Positions 1 through 7,412 of a stretch of 12,416 bases of DNA are shown here, in pieces. Source of the DNA: Bacteroidetes bacterium QS_8_64_10 (GTDB taxonomy: Bacteria > Bacteroidota > Rhodothermia > Rhodothermales > Salinibacteraceae); contig PXTQ01000031.1 in NCBI GenBank assembly GCA_003022505.1, positions 1 to 12,416 of the forward strand, read 5' to 3'. The translations under genes were made by a program, and so were the position numbers. The notes beneath the pieces were generated by a model, which was not told the DNA's origin, ran no database searches, and saw only the letters and a program-made list of their open reading frames with translations. Numbering within the stretch: the stretch's first letter is position 1; every line of letters begins with the position of its first letter.

Positions 1-1542
1 CGCCATGTCGAGCACCGAGTCGAGAGTGCGCTGGAGACGCCGGGCGTTCTGCGCTATCATCTCTGCGAACTCCTGGTCTTCACCCTCGGTGTTTTTCGCC
101 AGCACGTCCGCAAAGCCGAGGATGCCCGTCAGCGGCGTGCGGATCTCGTGGCTCATGTTGTTGAGGATGTCGCCTTTGAGCTTCAGCATCTCCTCGGCGT
201 GCTCGCGCGCCTCAATGAGCTTCTCTTCGTAGCGTCGGCGCTTGGTGACGTCACGGAAGATAGCCAGCAAAAACGGTTGCTCGCCGATCTCAATCATATT
301 CGCGCTGACCTCGACGGGAATACGATGCCCGTCCGCGTGTAGAAAGTGGAGGTCTGACGGAGGAGGCGCTCCTTCTTGAACGTGCTTCTTGAAGGCGTTT
401 TCTTTGGCCGCCATGCTTTCGCTGGGATAAAGCTTGGAGTAGTGCATTTGCCGGAGTTCGTCTGCGGAGCGCCCGACCAGATCTTGCGCTCTTCGGTTGG
501 ACTCCACAATGCGACCCGTTTCAGCGTCGACCACGAAGATAGCATCGTTGGCAGCGTCCATCAGTGTGCGGTAGCGCCGCTCGGAGGCCCGCAGCGTCTC
601 CTCCGCCTGCTTGCGCTCCGTCACGTCACGCAACATGACGGCGAGATTGTCGCCGGCCCGCACGACCTGGTGCTGCATCCAGGCCGTTTCGCCTGAGCGC
701 TTCGTTTCAAACTCGGATTCGAGTGACTTACCGGTCTCTGCCACACGTACGAGTTGGCTGAACACGCCGCGCTCTCGGTAAAAGGGCAGGAGCGCACGCA
801 TCGACTCGCCTATCATGTCGCGGGTGGCGCTCGCAAGCGCTTCGGCGCGCCGGTTCGCGTCGATTAGTTCGAAGCGCGTGATCCGGTGGTTGTCGTCGTC
901 ACGGCACGTGCGAAACAAAAAGAAGGCATCCAGACTGCCTTCGACGGCGGCCCGGAAGCGCTGCTGGTCTCTGACGGCCCGGCGCTGGGCCCGCACAGTA
1001 AACAGCGTGGTGAGGTGAGAAACCACGGCCAAGCTCATCACGCAAGTCGTAAAGACGAAGGCGTTCGTGCGAATCGTCGGCAGCCAGAAAGCAGGCAGAC
1101 AGGCGACGCCAACGCTGAAGATCAGGTAGTAACGCAGCGGCCGCATCGTGCGCAGGTGAACGCTAAAAGCAGCGCTCACTGCGGCGATCACGAACAACAG
1201 GCCAAGGGCGTAGCTCGGAACGAACCGGTTCACGACAGTCAATACCGCGAACCAGAGGGTGAGGAGATAGAGCATGGTGCGCATAAGAACGCCCAGCCGT
1301 CGTCGCACCCACACGCTAACGTACGAACCTGCCAGTAGTCCCAGCGGTACGAGCGCCACGAGGGCGCGCTGCCAGATAGGATCCACAGCGCCCGGCTCGG
1401 TCAGCCGGTAGACGACACCGAAAGCTGGAACGAGCGCGCCGGCGAGCAGGCAGATCCAGCGGTACGAGTGAAGTTGCTCGCGGTCAGGTGTCTGGCCCGA
1501 CGAAACCGAAGCCGTCCAGAAACGCTGAAGAAAGTTGAACAT
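1..1542 (-). CDS. Sensor histidine kinase with six membrane helices and two PAS domains (C-terminus off the left edge)
   Basis: Reading the minus strand from the ATG at 1542-1540 gives 514 uninterrupted codons to the window edge. Residues about 28-182 hold six hydrophobic segments (near 30-46, 60-79, 90-107, 111-130, 138-154, 161-181), with no obvious periplasmic domain. A first PAS-like domain spans about 194-310 and ends in DVTERKQAEETL; a second spans about 320-436 (ASERRYRTLMDAANDAIFVV) and ends in FRDVTKRRRYEEKL. A helix then leads into HisKA, with phosphoacceptor His465 in NNMSHEIRTPLTGILGFAD. The HATPase domain, and any receiver domain, would lie outside the window. By family it autophosphorylates on His and signals to a response regulator; its signal and partner cannot be read here. 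There is no Shine-Dalgarno before the ATG. It is divergent from pncB with a 142-base gap. The family assignment is firm; the ligand is unknown. Confidence 0.93.
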   Translation of the reverse strand, partial: MFNFLQRFWTASVSSGQTPDREQLHSYRWICLLAGALVPAFGVVYRLTEPGAVDPIWQRALVALVPLGLLAGSYVSVWVRRRLGVLMRTMLYLLTLWFAVLTVVNRFVPSYALGLLFVIAAVSAAFSVHLRTMRPLRYYLIFSVGVACLPAFWLPTIRTNAFVFTTCVMSLAVVSHLTTLFTVRAQRRAVRDQQRFRAAVEGSLDAFFLFRTCRDDDNHRITRFELIDANRRAEALASATRDMIGESMRALLPFYRERGVFSQLVRVAETGKSLESEFETKRSGETAWMQHQVVRAGDNLAVMLRDVTERKQAEETLRASERRYRTLMDAANDAIFVVDAETGRIVESNRRAQDLVGRSADELRQMHYSKLYPSESMAAKENAFKKHVQEGAPPPSDLHFLHADGHRIPVEVSANMIEIGEQPFLLAIFRDVTKRRRYEEKLIEAREHAEEMLKLKGDILNNMSHEIRTPLTGILGFADVLAKNTEGEDQEFAEMIAQNARRLQRTLDSVLDMA

Positions 1543-1684
1543 AGTTCACGACGTTGTGACGCATCCTGAACTGCATGCAGGAAGATAACAATGATCCTGC
1601 CCGACTTGGTCCCCTTCGATCTTTTGCCCGCAGACCCATATTTTCCAATCGTCGCTTTCTTTTTGCTTTCTCGATTCCTCGGTC

Positions 1685-3061
1685 ATGCACGTTTCTACAT
1701 CCTTTTCGGAAAAAAATGCCGCTTTGTTTACGGACCTTTATCAACTCACCATGCTCCAGTCGTACTTCCAGGAGGGCATGAGAGACACGGCGGTCTTCGA
1801 CCTGTTCGCGCGAGAACAGGACGGGCGCAATTACCTGCTGGCCTGCGGGCTGGAGGACGTGCTCACGTTTCTCGAAGATCTGCATTTCTCCGATGAAGCG
1901 CTCGATTACCTGGGCACGCTGGATGAGTTTGAGGATGACTTTCTGGCTTACCTGTCGAGTTTGCGCTTCACGGGCGACGTGCGTGCGGTGAGTGAGGGCA
2001 CGCCGGTTTTCGCTGATGAGCCAATCCTTGAGGTCGAAGCGCCGCTCCCGGAGGCGCAGCTCGCGGAGACCTACCTGCTGAACCAGATCACTTTTCAAAC
2101 GGCGGCGGCAACGAAGGCGCATCGCCTAGTGCGCGCCGCCGACGGGCGTGCGGTGGTGGACTTCGGCGCGCGGCGCGCTCACGGCACGGATGCTGCCCTG
2201 AAAGCGGCGCGCGCGGGCTACGTCGCCGGCCTCACGGCCACCAGCAACGTGCTCGCCGGCCGGCGCTACGACCTGCCCGTCACCGGCACGATGGCGCACA
2301 GCTACATCGAGGCGCACGACGACGAGACGAGTGCCTTCCGAAACTTTACCGACGTGTACCCCGCCACAACGCTACTCGTTGACACCTACGACACGCTTTC
2401 GGGCGTGCGCAAGGTGGTTCGGCTGGCCGAGGAGCGCGGCGACGACTTCCAGGTGCAGGCCGTACGGCTCGATTCCGGCAGCCTCGGCGAGTTGGCCCTG
2501 CGGGCGCGCTGGATACTCGACGATGCCGGCCTCGAAGACGTAGACATCTTTGCCTCCGGCAGCTTGGACGAACGCAAGATTCAGGATCTCGTAAGCAGCG
2601 GGGCACCCATCGACGGCTTCGGCGTGGGCACGCGGCTTACCACCGTCGCCGATCAGCCCGCGCAGGATACCGCCTACAAGCTGTGCGGCTATGGCGGCAC
2701 CGGGCGCATGAAGCTCTCGTCGGGCAAGTCGAATCTGCCGGGCCGCAAGCAAGTGTACCGCTTTTTTGACGACGGCGCGGCGACGCGCGACGTGATTACT
2801 ACTGACGAGGAGACGCTGGAGGGCGGGCAGCCGCTCCTGCGAACGGTAATGCGAGACGGCGAGCGCACCGAGGCGGGCCGCGTCGCGCTGTCGGGCGTAC
2901 GCGAAGATTGCCGTCGCAACGTGGCGCATCTGCCGGAGCGGCTGCTGTCGTTGGAGGAGGCCGAACCGCCGTACTCGGTGGCGCTTAGCGACGGCCTCGA
3001 AGCAGAGATCGAGCGCATTCAGGAGCGACTCGAACGCGAGGTGGTGACGTCGAGCGAGTAG
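1685..3061 (+). CDS. pncB: Nicotinate phosphoribosyltransferase
   Basis: This 458-residue protein converts nicotinate and PRPP to nicotinate mononucleotide, the first step of Preiss-Handler NAD salvage in the cytoplasm. The N-terminus carries the family signature ALFTDLYQLTMLQSYFQEGM (residues 13-32). The core has VDFGARRAHG (158-167), ATSNVLAG (185-192) and GTMAHSY (201-207); His205 lies in the region of the family's regulatory phosphohistidine. The phosphate/PRPP side is shown by RLDSGSLGELA (261-271), FASGSLDE (289-296) and DGFGVGTRL (310-318). Length and motif order match complete bacterial enzymes. The ATG is chosen because the conserved region begins 12 residues later. No Shine-Dalgarno is visible; instead the 25 bases before the ATG are pyrimidine-rich. 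No other NAD gene is adjacent, so it probably forms its own transcription unit. Confidence 0.96.
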   Translation: MHVSTSFSEKNAALFTDLYQLTMLQSYFQEGMRDTAVFDLFAREQDGRNYLLACGLEDVLTFLEDLHFSDEALDYLGTLDEFEDDFLAYLSSLRFTGDVRAVSEGTPVFADEPILEVEAPLPEAQLAETYLLNQITFQTAAATKAHRLVRAADGRAVVDFGARRAHGTDAALKAARAGYVAGLTATSNVLAGRRYDLPVTGTMAHSYIEAHDDETSAFRNFTDVYPATTLLVDTYDTLSGVRKVVRLAEERGDDFQVQAVRLDSGSLGELALRARWILDDAGLEDVDIFASGSLDERKIQDLVSSGAPIDGFGVGTRLTTVADQPAQDTAYKLCGYGGTGRMKLSSGKSNLPGRKQVYRFFDDGAATRDVITTDEETLEGGQPLLRTVMRDGERTEAGRVALSGVREDCRRNVAHLPERLLSLEEAEPPYSVALSDGLEAEIERIQERLEREVVTSSE

Positions 3062-3081
3062 CGCTACGGATTCCGGAACAG

Positions 3082-3133
3082 CCGTTTTCGCTGGGCTTAT
3101 TGTAACTTCAACGGATTAGTTGGGCGAAAACGG
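3082..3133. repeat. Inverted repeat just after pncB, 10-bp arms
   Basis: The arm CCGTTTTCGC at 3082-3091 is repeated as its exact reverse complement GCGAAAACGG at 3124-3133, with a 32-base spacer, starting 20 bases after the pncB stop. The long loop and absence of a T-run make it an atypical intrinsic terminator. It may be a 3' mRNA hairpin, a protein-binding site, or chance. Confidence 0.4.
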
Positions 3134-3200
3134 TGCGCGCGAGGAAAACACGAAAGGGCCTACTCTTGGCCGGAGAGGGAGATCGGGAGAATGAGAGGAG

Positions 3201-3246
3201 TGGGCGTTCGGCGCGTTCAGACCACTCCCGCTCCCCCGAACGCCCA
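3201..3246. repeat. Inverted repeat between pncB and rel, 11-bp arms
   Basis: TGGGCGTTCGG at 3201-3211 pairs perfectly with CCGAACGCCCA at 3236-3246 across a 24-base loop. A shorter competing stem (GGAGTGG 3197-3203 with CCACTCC 3222-3228) shares bases with the long one, so the two cannot form together. No T-run follows. The rest of the 317-base gap (3062-3378) holds no credible gene: the short open frames there lack start signals and family resemblance. Possible roles are a pncB terminator or a structured rel leader; neither is shown. Confidence 0.4.
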
Positions 3247-3378
3247 TGCTCACGCTTGGGAAGGCGAGCAGCTTATGAACTCGCGTTGACGTTCACACCA
3301 CCAAATAACCGGTTGAAGCTGCGCTAACGGCCCAAACGGGAAGCTTGGTTGGAACAGGTTCGCCAAACACGCAACCCC

Positions 3379-5643
3379 ATGATCGACGCCTCCACCATCT
3401 TGCGCGAGGGCACCGACCTCGGCATCGAGCCGCGCTTCGAGGACAAGCTGCAGGCCCTTCTCCGGCAGTGCCGCGACCACCTGCCGAGCGTCAACGAAGA
3501 CCTCATCCGCCGTGCCTTCCGCCTCGGCTACTGGGCGCACCGCCACGACGAGCGCGCCAGCGGCGAGCGCTACATTGCCCACCCGCTGGAAGTCGCCACC
3601 ATCACCGCGTGCGACGTGGGTTTCGACGACACGAGCGTCGCCGCCGCGCTCCTGCACGACGTGGTCGAGGACACCGAGTTCTCGCTCGAATTCATCCGCG
3701 AGGAGTTCGGCCCCGACGTGGCCGATCTCGTCGATGGGCTGACCAAAATCAGCGACGTGTTTGCGAGCCGCGAGATCGGCCAAGCCGAGAACGTGCGCAA
3801 GCTGATGCTCTCGATGGCCTCCGACATCCGCGTCATCCTGATCAAGTTCGCGGATCGGCTCCACAACATGCGCACCATCGAAGCGCTTCCGAAGGATCGC
3901 CAGCTCAAGATCGCCACCGAAACGCGCGAACTGCTTGCGCCGCTGGCGCATCGTTTCGGTTTATTCGCCATCAAAAACGAACTGGAAGATTTGTGCCTGA
4001 AGGTAATCGATCCAGAGGGCTACTACGAAATCGTGGAGGGCCTGAACGCCTCGCGTGAGGAACGCGCCGCCTACATCGAGCGCTTCATCGAGCCGGTGCG
4101 CGAGAAACTGGCCGACGAGGGCTTCGCCTTCGACATCTACGGGCGGCCCAAGCACATCGACTCGATCTACCGCAAGATGGAGCGGAAAAATCAGCCGCTG
4201 GAGGAAATCTACGATCTCTTCGCCATCCGCATCGTGCTCCAGAGCGAGGGCAAGCAGGGGCGCGAGGACTGCTGGCGCGTCTACTCGATGGTGACGAACC
4301 TGTGGCGCCCGCTGCCGGAACGCTTCCGCGACTTCATTTCGGTGCCTAAATCCAACGGCTACCAGAGCCTGCACACGACGGTGATTGGGCCGGAGGGCCG
4401 CCGCGTGGAGGTGCAGATCCGCACGCAGCAGATGCACGAGATTGCCGAGCGCGGCGTGGCGGCGCACTGGAAGTACAAGGAGAACGGCTCCGGGCACGAC
4501 GAGCGCATGGACGAGTTTCTGGATTGGGTGCGTGATCTTTTGGACAACCCGGAGCCGGACGAAGCCACCGAGTTCGTCAAGGAGTTCCGGCTGAACCTCT
4601 ACGACGAGGAAATCTATGTCTTCACGCCGCAGGGTGACCTGCTGACACTCCCGCAGGGCGCTACGCCCGTCGATTTCGCCTTCAAGATTCACACGGAGGT
4701 CGGGATGCAGTGCATCGGCGCGAAGGTGGGCGGCAAGATGGTGCCGCTCTCCGAAAAGCTGACGAGCGGCGATCAGGTCGAGATCATCACCTCCACAAAC
4801 CAGTCGCCGAGCGAGGACTGGAAGAACTTCGTCGTGACGCACAAGGCGCGCAGCCAGATCCGCCACTGGGTCAACCGCGAGCGCCGCGAGACCATCGAGC
4901 TGGGACGTGACATGTGGAAGAAGAAAGCCCGCCGCGCCAGCATCGAGATCAGCGATCAGGAGCTGCAAAACTACGCTTCGGAGATGGACTTCCCGAACGT
5001 GCAGCAGATGTTTTTCGAGATCGGGAAGGGCCTCTTCGATGTAGACGAACTGGTCGATTTCGTCAAGCAGCGCAAGGCCGGCAAGCAGCCGTCGCTCGCC
5101 TCCGACGAAGACGACGACGGCGAGCCGAGCGACGAGGCCCTGCGCGAGCAGTACAAGAACTTCCTCGACGCCACCCAGACCTCCGGCGACCCCGCCCTCA
5201 AGATCGACGGCGAGCTGCACACCGATCTCGCCACGCAGTACGCCTCGTGCTGCAACCCGGTGCCGGGCGACGAGGTGTTCGGCTACGTCAAGCGCAGCGG
5301 GCAAATCTCGATTCACCGCACCAACTGCAACAACGCGCACGACCTGCTGGTGAGCCACGCCGACCGCGTCGTCAGCGTGGAATGGAGTCGCCAGAAGGAC
5401 GTGCAGTTTCTCGGCGCGATCCGCGTGCAGGGCAACGACCGCGTGGCGATGATCAGCGACATTACGACGGTCATCTCCAAAAACCTCCAGACTAACATTC
5501 AGTCGTTCACCGTAGACACCGACGACGGCATCTTCGAGGGCACCATCGTGCTCTACGTCTCGGACCTGACGCACCTGCGCCGCATCATGGATCGCCTCCG
5601 CCGCATCGAGGACGTGCACGGGGTGTATCGCCTGGAGAAGTAG
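3379..5643 (+). CDS. rel: Bifunctional (p)ppGpp synthetase/hydrolase, RelA/SpoT family
   Basis: This 754-residue long RSH protein makes and degrades (p)ppGpp for the stringent response. The HD hydrolase domain is intact: His54, HDVVEDT (93-99) and ADRLHNMRT (158-166) supply the metal ligands. The synthetase domain has GRPKHIDSIYRKM (255-267), YDLFAIRI (278-285), NGYQSLHTTVIGP (326-338), EVQIRT (344-349) and GVAAHWKYKE (359-368). Then come TGS (about 410-472), a helical region, an acidic linker (about 574-590), the Cys-pair domain YASCCNPVPGDEVFGYV (621-637) and a C-terminal ACT domain (about 675-754). In the loop where bifunctional Rel/SpoT proteins carry RFKD and E. coli RelA has EFDD, this protein reads RFRD (315-318). 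Both active sites look competent, so it may be the sole long RSH. I chose ATG 3379; an in-frame TTG at 3349 with GGGAAG just upstream would add ten residues. Confidence 0.96.
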   Translation: MIDASTILREGTDLGIEPRFEDKLQALLRQCRDHLPSVNEDLIRRAFRLGYWAHRHDERASGERYIAHPLEVATITACDVGFDDTSVAAALLHDVVEDTEFSLEFIREEFGPDVADLVDGLTKISDVFASREIGQAENVRKLMLSMASDIRVILIKFADRLHNMRTIEALPKDRQLKIATETRELLAPLAHRFGLFAIKNELEDLCLKVIDPEGYYEIVEGLNASREERAAYIERFIEPVREKLADEGFAFDIYGRPKHIDSIYRKMERKNQPLEEIYDLFAIRIVLQSEGKQGREDCWRVYSMVTNLWRPLPERFRDFISVPKSNGYQSLHTTVIGPEGRRVEVQIRTQQMHEIAERGVAAHWKYKENGSGHDERMDEFLDWVRDLLDNPEPDEATEFVKEFRLNLYDEEIYVFTPQGDLLTLPQGATPVDFAFKIHTEVGMQCIGAKVGGKMVPLSEKLTSGDQVEIITSTNQSPSEDWKNFVVTHKARSQIRHWVNRERRETIELGRDMWKKKARRASIEISDQELQNYASEMDFPNVQQMFFEIGKGLFDVDELVDFVKQRKAGKQPSLASDEDDDGEPSDEALREQYKNFLDATQTSGDPALKIDGELHTDLATQYASCCNPVPGDEVFGYVKRSGQISIHRTNCNNAHDLLVSHADRVVSVEWSRQKDVQFLGAIRVQGNDRVAMISDITTVISKNLQTNIQSFTVDTDDGIFEGTIVLYVSDLTHLRRIMDRLRRIEDVHGVYRLEK

Positions 5644-5683
5644 TGATGCGAATTAAGAGCAGAGTGGTTCAATTTAGGCTGTC

Positions 5684-5707
5684 AGCGGCGACGGATCCGT
5701 CGCCGCT
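5684..5707 (+). terminator. Perfect 24-base palindrome after rel, probable terminator
   Basis: AGCGGCGACGGA at 5684-5695 is followed immediately by its exact reverse complement, ending at 5707. In RNA this gives a very GC-rich hairpin about 40 bases past the rel stop, in a gap between convergent genes. The tail TTCCATAAATAA is only weakly U-rich, so termination efficiency is uncertain. Because it is a perfect palindrome it reads the same on both strands. Confidence 0.6.
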
Positions 5708-5730
5708 TCCATAAATAATCAGCAGCATCA

Positions 5731-5745
5731 AAACCCGCCGGGTTT
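5731..5745 (-). terminator. Probable intrinsic terminator of tyrA
   Basis: On the minus strand AAACCC, a three-base loop GGC and GGGTTT form a compact hairpin followed by one more T, about 74 bases past the tyrA stop. The A-tract/GC-stem/T-tract form is typical of intrinsic terminators, though the T-run is only four bases. With 5684-5707 it gives each convergent gene its own hairpin. Confidence 0.5.
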
Positions 5746-5790
5746 ACCTCCCGCGCCAAACGATAGACATCTGGCGAGAAGACCGCTGTG

Positions 5791-5813
5791 CCTGCAACCT
5801 GCAACTTGAAACC
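5791..5813. repeat. Heptanucleotide tract, CCTGCAA family
   Basis: On the plus strand, two exact CCTGCAA units (5791-5797, 5798-5804) are followed by CTTGAAA (5805-5811) and CC. The tract lies directly after the tyrA stop codon, outside the coding region. The same family appears at 10648-10679 and, in the other orientation, at 10874-10893, sharing the strings AACCTGCAA and TGCAACCTGC. Function unknown. Confidence 0.55.
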
Positions 5814-5818
5814 ACTCG

Positions 5819-6913
5819 TCACCGCGTCGTAAAGCCCGCCTCCTCCACGGCCCGGCGCGCCGCCTCAACTTTCGCTTCTTCCGAAAAGCCGACCCGGAAC
5901 ACGCCGTCCGCGCTGCCGCGCACGGTCAGAAACTCAATGTCCATCACGTTCAGGTCGGCTTCATAGAGCGCTTCGGTGATGCGAAACAGCTCACCAGGCC
6001 GGTTTTGCGCCTCCACGTGGAGGTCCGCAGGCGAGGCATCCGGCAGGTCGCGCGGGCCGTGCGAGAGGTCGGTACGTGCGTGGCGGGCCTCCTCGAAAAG
6101 CGTCTCCAGCGCGTCGAGGTCGTCGCCGGCGAGGCGGTTGCTGATGCGCTGGAGCTGACTTCCGAGCTGGCTCAGCGCGTCCAGCACGAAGCTCTGATTC
6201 GCCATCAGGATCGACTTCCAGAGGTCGAAGCGCGAGGCCGCGAGGCGCGTCATGTCGCGCAGGCCAGGCCCCGCGAGCCGGGCGGCGTTCTCGTCCGCCC
6301 CGGCCTGGTTGGCAAGGGCCACGGCCAGGAGCTGCGGCAGGTGGCTCAGCGCAGCCACGCTGCGGTCGTGGCGAGCCGCCGGCATGATTTCGATGCGCGC
6401 TCCCGTGGCTTCGATAAGCTCGATGAAGCGCTCGTGCTCGTCCGCGAAGGCGTCCGGCCCCGCCTCTTCTTCGCCTGGACAGAGCACGTAGGCCGCCTCC
6501 CGAAACAGACCGGCGCGGGCGTGCCGGGGGCCGCTCTGCTCGGAGCCGGCCATGGGATGCCCGCCAATAAACGTGGCTTCCGGCAGCGCCTCGCGGGCCT
6601 GCTCCATCACCGGGCGCTTCACCGATCCCACGTCCGTCACGGTGGCGTCCGCATCCAAGGCGGGCGCAATCGCTTCCAGGAGGTGCATCATGGCCGGGAG
6701 CGGCGTGGCGAGCACCACGAGGTCGGCGTTCTGGGCGGCCACCGCCGGGTCGGCGGCGGGCTGGTCCACCGCGCCGCGCTCGCGCGCCGTTTCGCGTGCT
6801 TCTTCGCGCTGGTCGTAGCCTACGAGCGTGAGGTCGGCGTCGTACTCCTTCCAGGCCAGGCCGAGCGAGGCTCCGATGAGGCCGGTGCCGAGAATGGCGA
6901 TACGTTCGGGCAT
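5819..6913 (-). CDS. tyrA: Prephenate dehydrogenase with C-terminal ACT domain
   Basis: This 364-residue enzyme oxidatively decarboxylates prephenate to 4-hydroxyphenylpyruvate with NAD(P)+, in tyrosine synthesis. The Rossmann fold starts at once with IAILGTGLIGASLGLAW (5-21). TDVGSVK (93-99), GGHPMAGSEQSG (117-128), ARHDRSVAALSHLPQLLAVAL (180-200) and GLRDMTRLAASRFDLWKSI (217-235) follow in family order. The His of SHLPQ (191) is the expected catalytic base. A C-terminal ACT domain (about 297-364, LHVEAQNRPGELFRITEALY) probably allows tyrosine feedback, as in other TyrA-ACT enzymes. No chorismate mutase domain is fused. The ATG at 6913 sits five residues before the glycine motif; no Shine-Dalgarno is evident. 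It converges with rel and has no aromatic-pathway neighbour here. Arogenate use instead of prephenate cannot be excluded from sequence alone. Confidence 0.95.
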   Translation of the reverse strand: MPERIAILGTGLIGASLGLAWKEYDADLTLVGYDQREEARETARERGAVDQPAADPAVAAQNADLVVLATPLPAMMHLLEAIAPALDADATVTDVGSVKRPVMEQAREALPEATFIGGHPMAGSEQSGPRHARAGLFREAAYVLCPGEEEAGPDAFADEHERFIELIEATGARIEIMPAARHDRSVAALSHLPQLLAVALANQAGADENAARLAGPGLRDMTRLAASRFDLWKSILMANQSFVLDALSQLGSQLQRISNRLAGDDLDALETLFEEARHARTDLSHGPRDLPDASPADLHVEAQNRPGELFRITEALYEADLNVMDIEFLTVRGSADGVFRVGFSEEAKVEAARRAVEEAGFTTR

Positions 6914-7089
6914 AGCAAGATGCGTTGATGGAAAAGTAGTGTTTGAAGTACATGACGAAGCTCGAACACGGACTGATCCATGTGCAGCGATTCAGAATCA
7001 GAGGATTCCCTGATGGTGCCGCGTCCTCGCGCGTCGTATCCGGCGTTATATCCTGTCTGGCAAAGTTTTCGAAAGCGTTCAAAAATCCG

Positions 7090-7095
7090 AAGGAG
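7090..7095 (+). promoter_or_regulatory. Shine-Dalgarno-like site before the small gene at 7102
   Basis: AAGGAG ends six bases before the ATG at 7102. It is the only strong Shine-Dalgarno match at a start codon in this window and is the main reason to accept the ATG as real. The surrounding gap 6914-7101, divergent from tyrA, shows no clear promoter or RNA. Confidence 0.5.
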
Positions 7096-7101
7096 TTTGA
7101 C

Positions 7102-7344
7102 ATGGCTATTCCATCTTGGTCCGAGCGGACCGTCCGCGGCGTGTACGATAAAGTGCTGCTCAGCAGCGTAGCGCGCCTGCGTCGCGCGCTTCGTTTACTT
7201 GAGGAGAGGAAGGCGCGGCGACCACTGAGAACGAGCATGTTGCCCGTATTCGCCGCGAGATGCAGGTGATGGAAACTGAGTTGGAGCGACGCGGCCCACG
7301 CGGAGAACCTCTGGCCGGAGTTGATCGAGGCGCTGGGCGAGTAG
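7102..7344 (+). pseudogene. Small unknown protein gene, apparently broken by two compensating frame changes
   Basis: The ATG at 7102, behind an AAGGAG site, opens MAIPSWSERTVRGVYDKVLL and continues through a basic helix (VARLRRALRLLEE). As written the frame ends at TGA 7267-7269, giving 55 residues whose last 20 are a basic, low-quality tail. Coding character moves to another frame at about 7203 (ATTENEHVARIRREMQVMET). It then returns to the first frame from about 7295 (AENLWPELIEALGE, stop TAG 7342-7344), where every third codon position is G or C. The first and last parts share a frame and 7102-7344 is exactly 81 codons, so I infer an original protein of about 80 residues with two opposite indels. 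I do not recognise the family. It looks cytosolic, helical, possibly coiled-coil. If the indels are real, the live product is the 55-residue version at 7102-7269. Confidence 0.5.
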
Positions 7345-7363
7345 CGTGACGGATCCGCTCACG
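7345..7363 (+). terminator. Hairpin directly after the TAG at 7342-7344
   Basis: CGTGA (7345-7349) and TCACG (7359-7363) enclose the palindrome CGGATCCG (7350-7357) with one bulged C. It begins right after the TAG proposed as the original end of the small gene, but has no T-run. It may be a terminator remnant. Confidence 0.25.
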
Positions 7364-7412
7364 ACCTGCAGCGTTTGGATCGCGACGCGCTCGTTTGAGC
7401 AACACTCGCCGG

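Noticed and set aside
1562..1600. Overlapping TCCTG/CAGGA repeats between the kinase and pncB as an operator
   Set aside because: The matches are only five to six bases and can pair in several ways, which is easily chance in this composition; no promoter elements could be placed beside them.
1484..2122. 212-codon minus-strand frame overlapping the kinase start and pncB
   Set aside because: Its sequence is explained by the reverse complement of pncB; it is Arg/Leu-rich with no motif and would conflict with two well-supported genes.
3133..3327. 64-codon plus-strand frame in the pncB-rel gap
   Set aside because: It starts with GTG without a ribosome site, is unusually basic, spans the inverted repeat at 3201-3246 and has no recognisable motif.
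3961..5619. 552-codon open frame on the minus strand, antisense to rel
   Set aside because: It mirrors the strongly conserved rel reading frame in GC-rich DNA and shows only repetitive Val/Ala/Leu/His-rich sequence with no family motif.
5991..7238. 415-codon minus-strand frame covering tyrA and upstream DNA
   Set aside because: It is an off-frame reading of tyrA, extremely Arg/Ala/Pro-rich, while the tyrA frame holds all the enzyme motifs.
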